Positions 16,160-25,004 of a DNA stretch of 54,940 bases are shown piece after piece; position 1 is the stretch's first letter, and each line of letters starts with the position of its first letter. The DNA is from Pelagibacteraceae bacterium AG-430-P08 (GTDB lineage: Bacteria > Pseudomonadota > Alphaproteobacteria > Pelagibacterales > Pelagibacteraceae). The stretch is from contig QCOL01000006.1 in the NCBI GenBank assembly GCA_003212925.1, forward strand, positions 1-54,940, written 5' to 3'. Both the position numbers and the translations under genes were made by a program. The notes beneath the pieces were generated by a model, which ran no database searches, was not told the DNA's origin, and saw only the letters and a list, made by a program, of their open reading frames with translations.

Positions 16160-16383
16160 TTGAAAATTTATTTTTTATGAATGGATATGGACTGTATGTT
16201 TGGTCAGCATTTTCATTTACTTTAGTGAGTTTTTTGACACTTTTTTTGGTTATCAAAATTCAATACAAAAAAGAAAAAAATAAATTTTTAGCAAAATTTG
16301 GATCTTTAGATTCTGAGAGAGCAGCTTTTGCAAAATCTCAAAGTATAAATAAAGAAATTTTGTCAAATATTTCAAACATTTAA
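16156..16383 (+). CDS. ccmD: Heme exporter protein CcmD
   Basis: A 75-residue protein with a single membrane helix (about 15-33) preceded by MNGYGLYVWSAFSFT, the usual start of CcmD, and followed by a basic-then-polar cytoplasmic tail. CcmD helps release holo-CcmE from CcmABC. It starts inside the ccmC stop and is followed by ccmE after 10 bases. The tail is somewhat longer than in many CcmD proteins. Small size makes homology weak, but position settles it. Confidence 0.88.
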   Translation: MIENLFFMNGYGLYVWSAFSFTLVSFLTLFLVIKIQYKKEKNKFLAKFGSLDSERAAFAKSQSINKEILSNISNI

Positions 16384-16393
16384 CTTTTGAAAC

Positions 16394-16813
16394 ATGTATG
16401 GGCGAAAAGTTAAATTAAGATTTTTTTTTATATTATTAATAATAACAACCTTAACGTTATCAGTCTTTTTATTGGTTAAGTCTTTAGAAGAAAACGTTAT
16501 TTTTTTTAAGTCTCCAACAGAAATTAAAACTTTAAGTGAAATTGATAAAAAGAAAATTAGAATAGGTGGAATGGTTAAAAAGGACTCTATAATTATGATT
16601 TCGAAAGAAATTAAATTTATTGTTACAGATTTTAAAAACGAGATAAATGTTGTTTATTCTGGGGTCGTACCGAATCTTTTTGCTGAGGAGAAGGGCGTTG
16701 TTGCTGAGGGATATTTAAAAGATAAAAATTTTTTTTTAGCTACAAAAATTTTGGCTAAACATGATGAAAATTATATGCCGCCAGAAGTTAAGGCGGCATT
16801 AGAGGAGAAATAA
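16394..16813 (+). CDS. ccmE: Heme chaperone CcmE
   Basis: A 139-residue membrane-anchored periplasmic chaperone. One N-terminal helix (about 10-28) is followed by an OB-fold beta barrel ([31 protein letters not shown]), and the covalent heme site [13 protein letters not shown] near the C-terminus, where His123 is the conserved attachment residue and the following Tyr is also conserved. It carries heme from CcmC to CcmF. An in-frame gap of two bases leads to ccmF. Confidence 0.95.
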   Translation: MYGRKVKLRFFFILLIITTLTLSVFLLVKSLEENVIFFKSPTEIKTLSEIDKKKIRIGGMVKKDSIIMISKEIKFIVTDFKNEINVVYSGVVPNLFAEEKGVVAEGYLKDKNFFLATKILAKHDENYMPPEVKAALEEK

Positions 16814-16815
16814 AT

Positions 16816-18693
16816 TTGGCGAGTTTAATAGGTTCTTATTCATTAAGTTTTGGACTTTTTTTTTCAATTTTAATTATTTTTTTTTCAGTTAAAAATTTAA
16901 AAGATGCTGAAATCTTAGATAAAAAGATAATAACTTTTACATTTATTCAATTTTTCTTTGTAGTCATAAGTTTTTTTGGATTAATTATCTCTTTTATTAA
17001 TTCAGATTTTAGCAACGAAACTGTTTTTAATCACTCTCATACAACTAAACCATTATTTTATAAAATCTCAGGAACTTGGGGTAATCATGAGGGAAGTTTA
17101 TTGTTATGGTTGCTAGTATTAACTTTGTTTATTTCAATTTTTTTAATTAAATCTAATCAACAGCCAAAAAAATACAGAATTTTTACCTTATTATTTCAAC
17201 AAATAATAATTGTAGGTTTTTTTGTTTTTCTAATTAAAACTTCAAGTCCATTTAATTATATTTTTCCAACACCAAATGAGGGTTTAGGTTTGAACCCAAT
17301 TTTACAAGATCCTGCTTTAGCAATACATCCACCAATTTTATATTTAGGTTATGTAGGTTCTTCGGTAATTTTCTCGTCAGCACTTGCTGCCATGGTTACG
17401 TCATATGTATCAAAAGAATGGGCGAAGCATATTAAACAATGGGTTTTAGCATCTTGGGTTTTTCTTACATTAGGAATTTTACTTGGATCTATTTGGGCTT
17501 ATTATGAATTAGGTTGGGGAGGTTTTTGGTTTTGGGATCCAGTTGAAAATGTATCTTTAATGCCATGGTTTGCACTAACAACTTTACTTCACTGTATATT
17601 AGTTTTGGAGAAGAAGAAAATATTAACTTCATGGGCCATGATACTGTCAATTGCAACTTTTGCTTTGAGTATGAGTGGTACTTTTTTAGTAAGATCTGGA
17701 ATTTTAAATTCAGTTCATACATTTGCTAATGATCCAGAGAGAGGTTTATTTATTTTGATTTTTCTTTTCACACTTATTTTTTTATCTATTTTTATTTTCA
17801 TTTTTTTTCATTCAGGGAAAGAAAAATTAGAAAATAATTTTTTTTGGCTTAGCAAGGAGACATCTATTTTAGTTAATAATTGGTTTATGATGTACTTTTT
17901 ATCAGTAGTTTTAATAGGAACAATTTATCCGATATTTTTAGAAGTTTTAACCGCAAATAAAATATCTGTTGGACCACCTTTTTATAACAAACTCATATTA
18001 CCTTTCTTAATTCCATTTTTAATAGCTATGGCAATTGGACCAAATCTTAATTGGGTTAAGTCAGATTTTAAAGACAAGTTTTATATAACCATATTTTTAA
18101 TAATATCTTTTTTGTTATCAGCATTAATAATTAGACAATTTGATATAAATTTTCTGATTAACACGATTTTGGTCACTTCTGCTTTCTTTTTATTTTTTTC
18201 TACTTCTAGAGAATTTTTTGTCAAAAAATTTAGAAATTTATCTCAGAACATTGCTCATTTTGGTTTTAGCTTATTAATTCTAAGTATTTTATTTAATAAT
18301 ATTTTTTCTAATGAGGTAATTACCAATCTAAAAATTGGTGAAACTTTTGAGACTGAAAAATTTACAATAAATTTTGAAAACGTTGAGCAAGAAGATGAAA
18401 AAAACTTCAAAGCAATTATAGGAAAATTTAATGTACAAAATTTGGATGGCTCATCAGATATCCTCAATCCTGAGCTAAGAATATACAATCAACCAAATAT
18501 AATTACGAGTGAGGCTGATATTAAAACTAACTTACTCACAGATAAATTTATGACAATGAATTATGTTCAGAATCAAGAATATTTTAATATTAGATATCAA
18601 GTTAAACCTTTCATGATTTGGATATGGGTTTCAGTAATATTAATAAGTTTTGGTGGTTTTTTAAGTTTTTTTAAAAAAAAATATGAAGTCTAA
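16816..18693 (+). CDS. ccmF: Cytochrome c heme lyase subunit CcmF
   Basis: A 625-residue polytopic protein that ligates heme to apocytochrome c. It has the family motifs GTWGNHEGSLLLW near 87-99, HPPILYLGY at 171-179 and the tryptophan-rich WGGFWFWDPVEN at 234-245. Later segments hold MSGTFLVRSG and a periplasmic loop before the last helix. The start is TTG, two bases after the ccmE stop; no ATG nearby would keep the first helix. The end overlaps ccmG by 11 bases. Confidence 0.96.
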   Translation: MASLIGSYSLSFGLFFSILIIFFSVKNLKDAEILDKKIITFTFIQFFFVVISFFGLIISFINSDFSNETVFNHSHTTKPLFYKISGTWGNHEGSLLLWLLVLTLFISIFLIKSNQQPKKYRIFTLLFQQIIIVGFFVFLIKTSSPFNYIFPTPNEGLGLNPILQDPALAIHPPILYLGYVGSSVIFSSALAAMVTSYVSKEWAKHIKQWVLASWVFLTLGILLGSIWAYYELGWGGFWFWDPVENVSLMPWFALTTLLHCILVLEKKKILTSWAMILSIATFALSMSGTFLVRSGILNSVHTFANDPERGLFILIFLFTLIFLSIFIFIFFHSGKEKLENNFFWLSKETSILVNNWFMMYFLSVVLIGTIYPIFLEVLTANKISVGPPFYNKLILPFLIPFLIAMAIGPNLNWVKSDFKDKFYITIFLIISFLLSALIIRQFDINFLINTILVTSAFFLFFSTSREFFVKKFRNLSQNIAHFGFSLLILSILFNNIFSNEVITNLKIGETFETEKFTINFENVEQEDEKNFKAIIGKFNVQNLDGSSDILNPELRIYNQPNIITSEADIKTNLLTDKFMTMNYVQNQEYFNIRYQVKPFMIWIWVSVILISFGGFLSFFKKKYEV

Positions 18694-19210
18694 ATTTGTT
18701 CCACTAATTTTAATTTTTATTTTTTCAATTACTTTTGTAATTTTTTTCAAAGGTTTAAAAAATTCAAATATCTATACTCCAAATACTAACCTAAAAAAAG
18801 AGGTTCCATCATTTGAGTTAAAATCTTTTGAGAATAATTCTATTATTATTTCAGAAAAAATTTTTACAGATAATAAGTATTATTTGATGAACATATGGGC
18901 ATCATGGTGTGTCCCCTGTAAGGAGGAACATAAATTTTTAATGAAACTAAAAAAAGATGAAAGAATAGAATTGATAGGATTTAATTATAAAGATAACTTT
19001 ACAAATGCCTCAAGTTTTTTAAAAGATTTGGGCAATCCTTATAATATAATTGTATCAGATAAGGATGGCACAGCATCAATTGAATGGGGTGCTTATGGGG
19101 TGCCAGAAAGTTTTTTGGTATATCAAAATAAAATTATAAAAAGATTTATTGGACCAATAAACAATGAGGATTTATTAGAAATTCAAAAAATAATTGATGA
19201 AATTTATTAA
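18683..19210 (+). CDS. ccmG: Thiol:disulfide interchange protein CcmG/DsbE
   Basis: A 175-residue membrane-anchored thioredoxin-fold protein facing the periplasm. One N-terminal helix (about 5-23) precedes the active site WASWCVPCKEE, with Cys76 and Cys79, and the cis-Pro loop YGVPESFLV. CcmG keeps the apocytochrome CXXCH thiols reduced for heme attachment. It overlaps ccmF (11 bases) and ccmH (14 bases), consistent with a single translationally coupled ccm operon. Confidence 0.95.
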   Translation: MKSKFVPLILIFIFSITFVIFFKGLKNSNIYTPNTNLKKEVPSFELKSFENNSIIISEKIFTDNKYYLMNIWASWCVPCKEEHKFLMKLKKDERIELIGFNYKDNFTNASSFLKDLGNPYNIIVSDKDGTASIEWGAYGVPESFLVYQNKIIKRFIGPINNEDLLEIQKIIDEIY

Positions 19211-19559
19211 TATATTTTTGATTGTAGCTATAATTTTAAATTTTAATTTCTTAAAGGCAGATGAAATTAAAACTGAAAATAAAATAGCAAAAAATTTAAG
19301 ATGCTTAATTTGTCAAGGCCAGTCAGTGTATGACTCAGATTCAGAATTCGCGATAAGTCTAAAGTTAGTTATTAAAAATAAAATCCAAGAAGGTCTAAGT
19401 GAGGATCAAATATATAATTTTTTAAAAATGAAATATGGAGAATGGATATTGTATGATCCAGTTTTCAATAGAAATACCTATTTTTTGTGGTTATTGCCTA
19501 TCTTGATATTCTTAGCGGGTGGTGCAATAATCATCAAAAGGTTTTATAATAAAAAATAA
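19197..19559 (+). CDS. ccmH: Cytochrome c maturation protein CcmH (CycL type)
   Basis: A 120-residue protein from the ATG at 19197 (a TTG one codon earlier is less likely). A signal sequence is followed by the redox motif NLRCLICQGQSV (Cys36, Cys39), a KMKYGEWILYDPVF segment and one C-terminal membrane helix (about 99-116), as in the short CcmH/CycL form. It reduces the apocytochrome with CcmG. No ccmI follows; the next gene is unrelated, so the heme-lyase partner is encoded elsewhere or missing. Confidence 0.94.
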   Translation: MKFINIFLIVAIILNFNFLKADEIKTENKIAKNLRCLICQGQSVYDSDSEFAISLKLVIKNKIQEGLSEDQIYNFLKMKYGEWILYDPVFNRNTYFLWLLPILIFLAGGAIIIKRFYNKK

Positions 19560-19574
19560 TCTTAGTTAGGTAAA

Positions 19575-20084
19575 ATGATTTTAAAGAGAATTTTTTTAGT
19601 TTTGTTAATTTTGACTTTGCCTTCAAAATTATTGGGAGATACTGATATTGATGATAACAATCATCAATTTAATTTATACCTTGGGAATTTTGATTTTAGT
19701 GATGATAACCAAAAATCGATGTTGTTAGGTTTTCAGCATCAAAATGAAAATTTAAAAAGAAATACATTTCTAGGAAATATTTCACCAGTTAGCGGAGGTT
19801 TCATAACTGCCAATTCCGCTGCGTATATTTATACAGGTGTTGAGTGGAATATGAACATGGGCTCATTTTTTTTAACTCCAAGCTTTACTCCCGGACTTTA
19901 CCATGAAGGGGATGGAAAGGACCTTGGGCATCTTCTTGAATTTAAGTCAGAATTACAGCTTTCTTATAAAACCACTGATACAACAAATTTTGCCGTATCA
20001 TATAATCATGTATCTAATGCAAGTTTAGGGGATAAAAATCCTGGGGCAAATAGTTATATGTTTAATTTCCTCAAAAAGTTTTAA
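19575..20084 (+). CDS. PagL-like lipid A deacylase/acyloxyacyl hydrolase homologue
   Basis: A 169-residue outer-membrane beta-barrel with signal peptide (to about 21), alternating beta strands and a C-terminal aromatic (KKF). The family motif is YNHVSNASLGDKNPGANS at 143-160, giving the catalytic His145 and Ser147. In Pseudomonas PagL the third triad member is a Glu 14 residues after the His; here that place is Asn159, so catalytic competence is uncertain. It lies 15 bases after ccmH and 8 before the hydroxy-acid dehydrogenase gene. Barrel and family call are good, activity is not proven. Confidence 0.75.
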   Translation: MILKRIFLVLLILTLPSKLLGDTDIDDNNHQFNLYLGNFDFSDDNQKSMLLGFQHQNENLKRNTFLGNISPVSGGFITANSAAYIYTGVEWNMNMGSFFLTPSFTPGLYHEGDGKDLGHLLEFKSELQLSYKTTDTTNFAVSYNHVSNASLGDKNPGANSYMFNFLKKF

Positions 20085-20092
20085 GAGAAACC

Positions 20093-21245
20093 ATGAATTT
20101 AAAAGATTGTCACAATTTTAGTGATTTTAGAAAATTAGCTCAAAAAAGGTTACCATCGCCAATCTTTCATTATATTGATGGTGCAGCAGATGATGAAGTT
20201 ACATATGCTAGGAATACTAGTGCATTCGACGATGTGGATTTAGTTCCTAATGTTTTGAGAGGAGTTGAAGAAGTCGACCTGTCTACTACGATATTTGGAA
20301 AAAAATTAGATTTACCTTTTTATTTATCACCAACAGCTTTACAGAGACTTTTTCATTACGATGGAGAAAGAGCGGTTGGAAAAGCTGCAAAAAAAATTTA
20401 ATACAATGTTTGGTGTTTCTGCTTTAGCTACAGTAAGCGTTGAGGAAATTTCTTCAATGATTGATACACCTAAAATGTTTCAATTTTATTTTCATAAAGA
20501 TAGAGGTCTAAACGACTCTTGTTTAGAAAGAGCTAAAGCAGCAAATTTTGATGTGATGGCATTAACAGTTGATACTATTACTGGAGGAAATAGAGAGAGA
20601 GACTTAAGAACAGGATTTACCTCTCCACCAAAGTTAACTTTAGCAAGTTTATATAGTTTTGCTACTAAACCGATGTGGGGAATTAATTATCTAACAAAAG
20701 GTAAGTTTGAATTACCTCATTTACAAGATTTTGTGAAAGAAGGTACCGATGTTAACTCATCAATTGGAAATTATTTTTCAACTATGCTGGATCAATCTAT
20801 GAATTGGAAAGATGCTGAAAATCTTTGTTCTAAATGGGGAGGTCATTTCGCTCTCAAAGGAATTATGAGTGTTGAAGATGCAAAAAGAGCAGTAGATATA
20901 GGATGTACAGGTATAATGGTATCAAATCATGGCGGAAGACAGTTAGATGGATCTAGAGCGCCTTTTGATCAACTTGCAGAAATTGTTGATGCAGTTGGTG
21001 ATAAATTAGATGTCATTTGTGAAGGTGGAATTCATAGAGGTACTCATATGCTTAAAGCATTATCATTAGGTGCTAAGGCTTGTTCAGGTGGAAGATTATA
21101 TCTTTATGCTTTAGCAGCTGGAGGTCAAGCAGGTGTCGAAAGAGCTTTAGAAAAATATAAAGCTGAACTAGTGCGTGATATGAAACTTATGGGGTGCACC
21201 AAGATTAGTGATCTAAATAGAAGTAATTTAAGATTCAGAAAATAG
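20093..21245 (+). pseudogene. FMN alpha-hydroxy-acid dehydrogenase, frameshifted copy 1
   Basis: Together two ORFs make a full-length (about 383 codons) homologue of the L-lactate dehydrogenase/glycolate oxidase family, close to the gene that follows. The first frame ends at TAA just after a run of eight A (20389-20396); removing one A joins AVGKAAK with KFNTMFGVSALATVSVEE, matching the paralogue's RAAEKFGTFYSMSTMANNTIEE. FMN and substrate motifs are otherwise intact (FHYIDGAADDE; SNHGGRQLDGSRAPFDQ with the catalytic His), with no further stops. It may be a recent pseudogene, a base-calling error or slippage at A8. The ATG at 20361 is not the true start. Confidence 0.85.
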
Positions 21246-22396
21246 TGGCTTTAAAAGATTGCTATAATTTTAATGATTTTAGAAATCTAGCAAAAAAAAA
21301 ACTTCCTGCACCGATTTTTCATTATATTGACGGCGGTGCCGATGATGAGATGACCTTAAAAAGAAACACTGAAGCTTTTAACCAATGTGATTTAGTTCCA
21401 AATATCCTGGCAAGTGTTGGCAAGCCAGATTTATCAACCACCATATTTGGCAAAAAAATTGATATGCCAATTTTTTTATCTCCTTGTGCAATGCAAAGAT
21501 TATACCACCATGACGGAGACAAAGCTTCAGCTAGAGCAGCTGAAAAATTTGGAACTTTTTATAGTATGTCAACAATGGCAAACAATACTATAGAAGAGAT
21601 TTCAAATATTTCTGGTGGGCCAAAATTGTTTCAATTGTATGTGCACAAGGATCAATCAATAACAGATGATTTAATAGATAGATGTAAAAGATCAGGATTT
21701 AATGGAATGTGTTTAACTGTTGATACATTGGTTGCAGGAAATAGAGAAAGAGATCATAGAACCGGATTTACAACACCACCTAAATTGACTTTGCAAAGTT
21801 TAATGAGTTTTGCATCACATCCTAGTTGGGTTTTTAATTATTTAACACATGGAAAATTTAAACTAGCTAATGTGGCATCAAAGACTGATAAAGGGACTAA
21901 CATCACTAAATCTGTTATAGAATATATTAATGAGCAATATGATCCTTCAATGAATTGGAAAGATGCAGAGTACTGCGTTAAAAAATGGAATGGTCCTTTT
22001 GCATTAAAAGGAGTCATGAGTGTTGATGACGCAAAAAGAGCAATTGATATTGGTTGCACTGCAATTATGATTTCAAATCATGGAGGTCGTCAGCTGGATG
22101 GATCTCGATCACCCTTTGATCAAATTAAAGCAATTTCAGATGCAGTTGGAGATAAGCTGGAAATAATCCTAGACGGTGGAGTAAGGAGAGGGACACACGT
22201 CCTAAAAGCCTTAGCAGCTGGAGCAAAAGCCTGTAGTTTTGGAAAAATATTCTTGTTCTCTTTAGCCGCAGGTGGACAGCAAGGAGTTGAGCATTTATTG
22301 AGAAACATGCACGATGAGATAAATAGAAATATGGTATTAATGGGTTGTAAAAATTTAAAAGAGTTGAATAGTTCAAAATTAATTTATAGAAATTAG
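21245..22396 (+). CDS. FMN-dependent alpha-hydroxy-acid dehydrogenase (LldD-like), intact copy 2
   Basis: A 383-residue FMN TIM-barrel enzyme that oxidises an (S)-2-hydroxy acid to the 2-oxo acid. It shows Tyr27 in FHYIDGG, Lys255 in FALKGVMS, and the catalytic His279 and Arg282 in SNHGGRQLDG. C-terminal DGGVRRGTHVLKAL binds the FMN phosphate. L-lactate, glycolate and mandelate dehydrogenases cannot be told apart by eye. GTG start overlaps the last base of copy 1. The pair is a tandem duplication in a cluster with other hydroxy/oxo-acid enzymes and a TRAP importer. Confidence 0.88.
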   Translation: MALKDCYNFNDFRNLAKKKLPAPIFHYIDGGADDEMTLKRNTEAFNQCDLVPNILASVGKPDLSTTIFGKKIDMPIFLSPCAMQRLYHHDGDKASARAAEKFGTFYSMSTMANNTIEEISNISGGPKLFQLYVHKDQSITDDLIDRCKRSGFNGMCLTVDTLVAGNRERDHRTGFTTPPKLTLQSLMSFASHPSWVFNYLTHGKFKLANVASKTDKGTNITKSVIEYINEQYDPSMNWKDAEYCVKKWNGPFALKGVMSVDDAKRAIDIGCTAIMISNHGGRQLDGSRSPFDQIKAISDAVGDKLEIILDGGVRRGTHVLKALAAGAKACSFGKIFLFSLAAGGQQGVEHLLRNMHDEINRNMVLMGCKNLKELNSSKLIYRN

Positions 22397-22412
22397 GCTT
22401 AAAAAAAAAATT

Positions 22413-23579
22413 ATGAAACTAGCTAAAAGTTTAGAAAGATTAGGAACAGAGTCTGCATTTACAGTCCTTGCAGAAGCGAAAAAATTGGAAGCTCAAGGTA
22501 AACCAATGATCCATTTAGGATTGGGGCAACCAGACTTTAAAACTCCAAAACATGTTGTTGAGGCAGCCAAGAAGGCACTTGATGATGGACATCATGGATA
22601 TGTAATGTCGAATGGAATTCCTGAATGTCGACAAGCTGTTACGAGGTGGATAAAAAAACGTTACAATGTTGACATCAATTTTGAAAGAATTTTAATCATG
22701 CCAGGTGGTAAGCCAACAATGAGTTATGCTATTCAATGCTTTGGTGAACCTGGAGCAGAGATTATACACCCAACACCTGCTTTTCCAATTTATGAATCAA
22801 TGATTAATTATACAGGCTCAACTTCAGTCCCATATGACTTAACAGAAAATAAAGATTTGAAATTCGATCCTGACAAAATATTATCTATGATAACAGATAA
22901 AACTCGTTTGTTAATTTTGATAAATCCTAACAATCCAACAGGGAGCTTTGTTGATAAAAAAGACGTAGATGTTTTAGCTGATGGTCTGAAAAAGCACCCT
23001 CATGTAACAATATTAAGCGATGAAATTTATAGCAGACAAATTTTTGATGGAAAAGAAATGCCAACATTTTTTAATTATCCTGAGTTGAGAGAAAGATTAA
23101 TTGTATTAGAGGGATGGAGCAAAGCTTACTCAATGACTGGGTGGAGACTTGGTTGGAGTTTTTGGCCAGAGCATTTAGTTGAACATGTTAATAAATTATT
23201 AATTAATAGTGTTTCATGTGTTAATGCTGCAGCTCAATTTGCTGGTATCGCAGCATTGGATGGACCAGATGATTCAATTGATGCGATGATGGAAAAATTT
23301 ACTCAAAGAAGAGACCTAATTTACAAAGGTTTAAATGATTTACCAGGTGTAGAATGTAGTCTACCTGGAGGAGCTTTTTATGCATTTCCTAAAGTAATCG
23401 GCACAGGTATGAATGGTGCAGAGTTTGCAAGAAAGGCTATGCATGAAGCAGGAGTAGCAATAGTTCCTGGATCAGCTTTTGGTGAAACTTGCCAAAATTA
23501 TGTTAGATTTAGTTTTGCTGCATCAAGAGATAATATTTCACAAGCATTGGAAAATATAAAGAAAATGCTATCTAAATAA
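22413..23579 (+). CDS. Class I/II aminotransferase (aspartate aminotransferase-like)
   Basis: A 388-residue PLP enzyme of fold type I. Visible are the substrate loop GLGQPDFKTP at 36-45, PGGKPTMSYA near 97, NPNNPTG at 171-177 (Asn174), LSDEIYS with Asp203 and Tyr206, and the PLP lysine Lys237 in EGWSKAYSMTGWRLGW. The C-terminal VRFSFAAS has the carboxylate-binding Arg. It would transfer amino groups between an amino acid and a 2-oxo acid, linking the products of the neighbouring dehydrogenases to amino acids. It is 16 bases after the hydroxy-acid dehydrogenase. The specific amino acid is not known. Confidence 0.9.
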   Translation: MKLAKSLERLGTESAFTVLAEAKKLEAQGKPMIHLGLGQPDFKTPKHVVEAAKKALDDGHHGYVMSNGIPECRQAVTRWIKKRYNVDINFERILIMPGGKPTMSYAIQCFGEPGAEIIHPTPAFPIYESMINYTGSTSVPYDLTENKDLKFDPDKILSMITDKTRLLILINPNNPTGSFVDKKDVDVLADGLKKHPHVTILSDEIYSRQIFDGKEMPTFFNYPELRERLIVLEGWSKAYSMTGWRLGWSFWPEHLVEHVNKLLINSVSCVNAAAQFAGIAALDGPDDSIDAMMEKFTQRRDLIYKGLNDLPGVECSLPGGAFYAFPKVIGTGMNGAEFARKAMHEAGVAIVPGSAFGETCQNYVRFSFAASRDNISQALENIKKMLSK

Positions 23580-23618
23580 GGTATATTTTTTTAGCATTAT
23601 TTATTAATATCACTTCTT

Positions 23619-24992
23619 ATGAACGATCAAGTACAAGCTGAGCTAAAAAAAATTTTTAATGGAAGATTTTCAACTTCTGTATCCACGAGAACAAATTATG
23701 CAAGAGGTGAAGACACTTATGATCCAATTTTATCAAAAGCTGTAGTATTCCCAGAAACTAATCAGGAGGTTTCACAAATATTAAGACTATGTAATAAACA
23801 TAAAATTCCTGTGGTGCCATTTGGTACAGGTACCTCTTTAGAGGGTAATGTGGTTGGTAATGAAAAAGGGATAACCATAAGCCTCGAAAAAATGAATAAA
23901 ATTTTAAGTGTTAATGCTGAGGACTTTGATTGTAGGGTTCAAGCCTGTGTTACAAAAGAGCAATTAAATGAATATCTTAGAGAGGACGGTGTCTTTTTTC
24001 CAATTGATCCAGGTGCTAATGCAGCGATCGGAGGCATGGCTTCCACATCGGCTTCGGGAACAATGGCGGTTAAATACGGCACTATGAAAACTGTAATTAC
24101 TGGTCTGACTGTTGTTTTGCCTAATGGAGATATTATTAACACAGGAGGAAGAACGAAAAAAACCTCAGCGGGTTATAATCTAACTAATTTATTTATTGGT
24201 TCTGAGGGAACTTTAGGAGTCATAACGGAAGTTCAATTAAGACTTTCTCCCATTCCAGAGAGTATAATGTCAGCTGTCTGTCACTTCCCGACTTTAGAAA
24301 AAGCAGTTCAAACCGCGCAACAAGTTATTCAATATGGGGTCCCAATTGCAAGAATTGAAATGTTAAATAAAGACCAAATGGGAATAAGTATAAATTATTC
24401 AAAATTAAAAGATATTGACGAAACACCAACATTATTTTTTGAATTTCATGGATCAGAATTATCTAATAATGAAAATATCAAAATAGTAGAGGAAATATCT
24501 AAAGATAATAATGGGAGCTCTTTTAAATGGGCAAAAGATTTAGAGGAAAGAAATAAACTCTGGCAAGCAAGATGGGACGTTTACTATTCTGTAAAAGCTT
24601 TGATAAATAATGGAAGAGTTTATTCAACTGATGTGTGCCTACCTATTTCAAATATAACAGAGTGTGTAAACTACGCAGAGGAACAAGCAAAAAAATTTGG
24701 ACTTAGAGCTCCAATGGTGGGCCATCTAGGAGATGGAAATTTTCACGTATTGTTACCTTTTGATCCTGAAAAAAAAGAAATGTATAAAAAGATAAGAGAA
24801 TTTAATGATTTATTAATTAAAAAGGCCCTAGAACTTAAAGGAACAATTACTGGAGAACATGGTGTAGGCCTTCATAAAAAAGAATATCTTTTAAAGGAGC
24901 ATGGAGACAATATTCCTGTTATGAAATTGATTAAAAGAAGTATTGATCAAAATAATATAATGAATCCAGGCAAGATATTTGATCTTAATTAA
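23619..24992 (+). CDS. FAD-linked D-2-hydroxy-acid oxidase/dehydrogenase (GlcD-like)
   Basis: A 457-residue flavoenzyme of the GlcD/D-lactate dehydrogenase group. The PCMH FAD-binding domain has VPFGTGTSLEGNVVG near 67-81, then DPGANAAIGGMASTSASGT near 130-148. The C-terminal FAD-oxidase domain has VGHLGDGNFHVLLPFD and GEHGVGLHKKEYL, with metal-binding histidines, and ends MNPGKIFD. It would oxidise a D-2-hydroxy acid (glycolate or D-lactate type) with the respiratory chain or another acceptor. No GlcE/GlcF subunits are adjacent, favouring a single-subunit enzyme. Confidence 0.88.
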   Translation: MNDQVQAELKKIFNGRFSTSVSTRTNYARGEDTYDPILSKAVVFPETNQEVSQILRLCNKHKIPVVPFGTGTSLEGNVVGNEKGITISLEKMNKILSVNAEDFDCRVQACVTKEQLNEYLREDGVFFPIDPGANAAIGGMASTSASGTMAVKYGTMKTVITGLTVVLPNGDIINTGGRTKKTSAGYNLTNLFIGSEGTLGVITEVQLRLSPIPESIMSAVCHFPTLEKAVQTAQQVIQYGVPIARIEMLNKDQMGISINYSKLKDIDETPTLFFEFHGSELSNNENIKIVEEISKDNNGSSFKWAKDLEERNKLWQARWDVYYSVKALINNGRVYSTDVCLPISNITECVNYAEEQAKKFGLRAPMVGHLGDGNFHVLLPFDPEKKEMYKKIREFNDLLIKKALELKGTITGEHGVGLHKKEYLLKEHGDNIPVMKLIKRSIDQNNIMNPGKIFDLN

Positions 24993-25004
24993 TAAAAATA
25001 TTTT

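Noticed and set aside
20361-20400. Separate gene starting at the ATG at 20361
   Set aside because: Its first residues are an out-of-frame reading of the preceding homologue; the sequence from KFNTMFG on continues the same dehydrogenase after a one-base shift.
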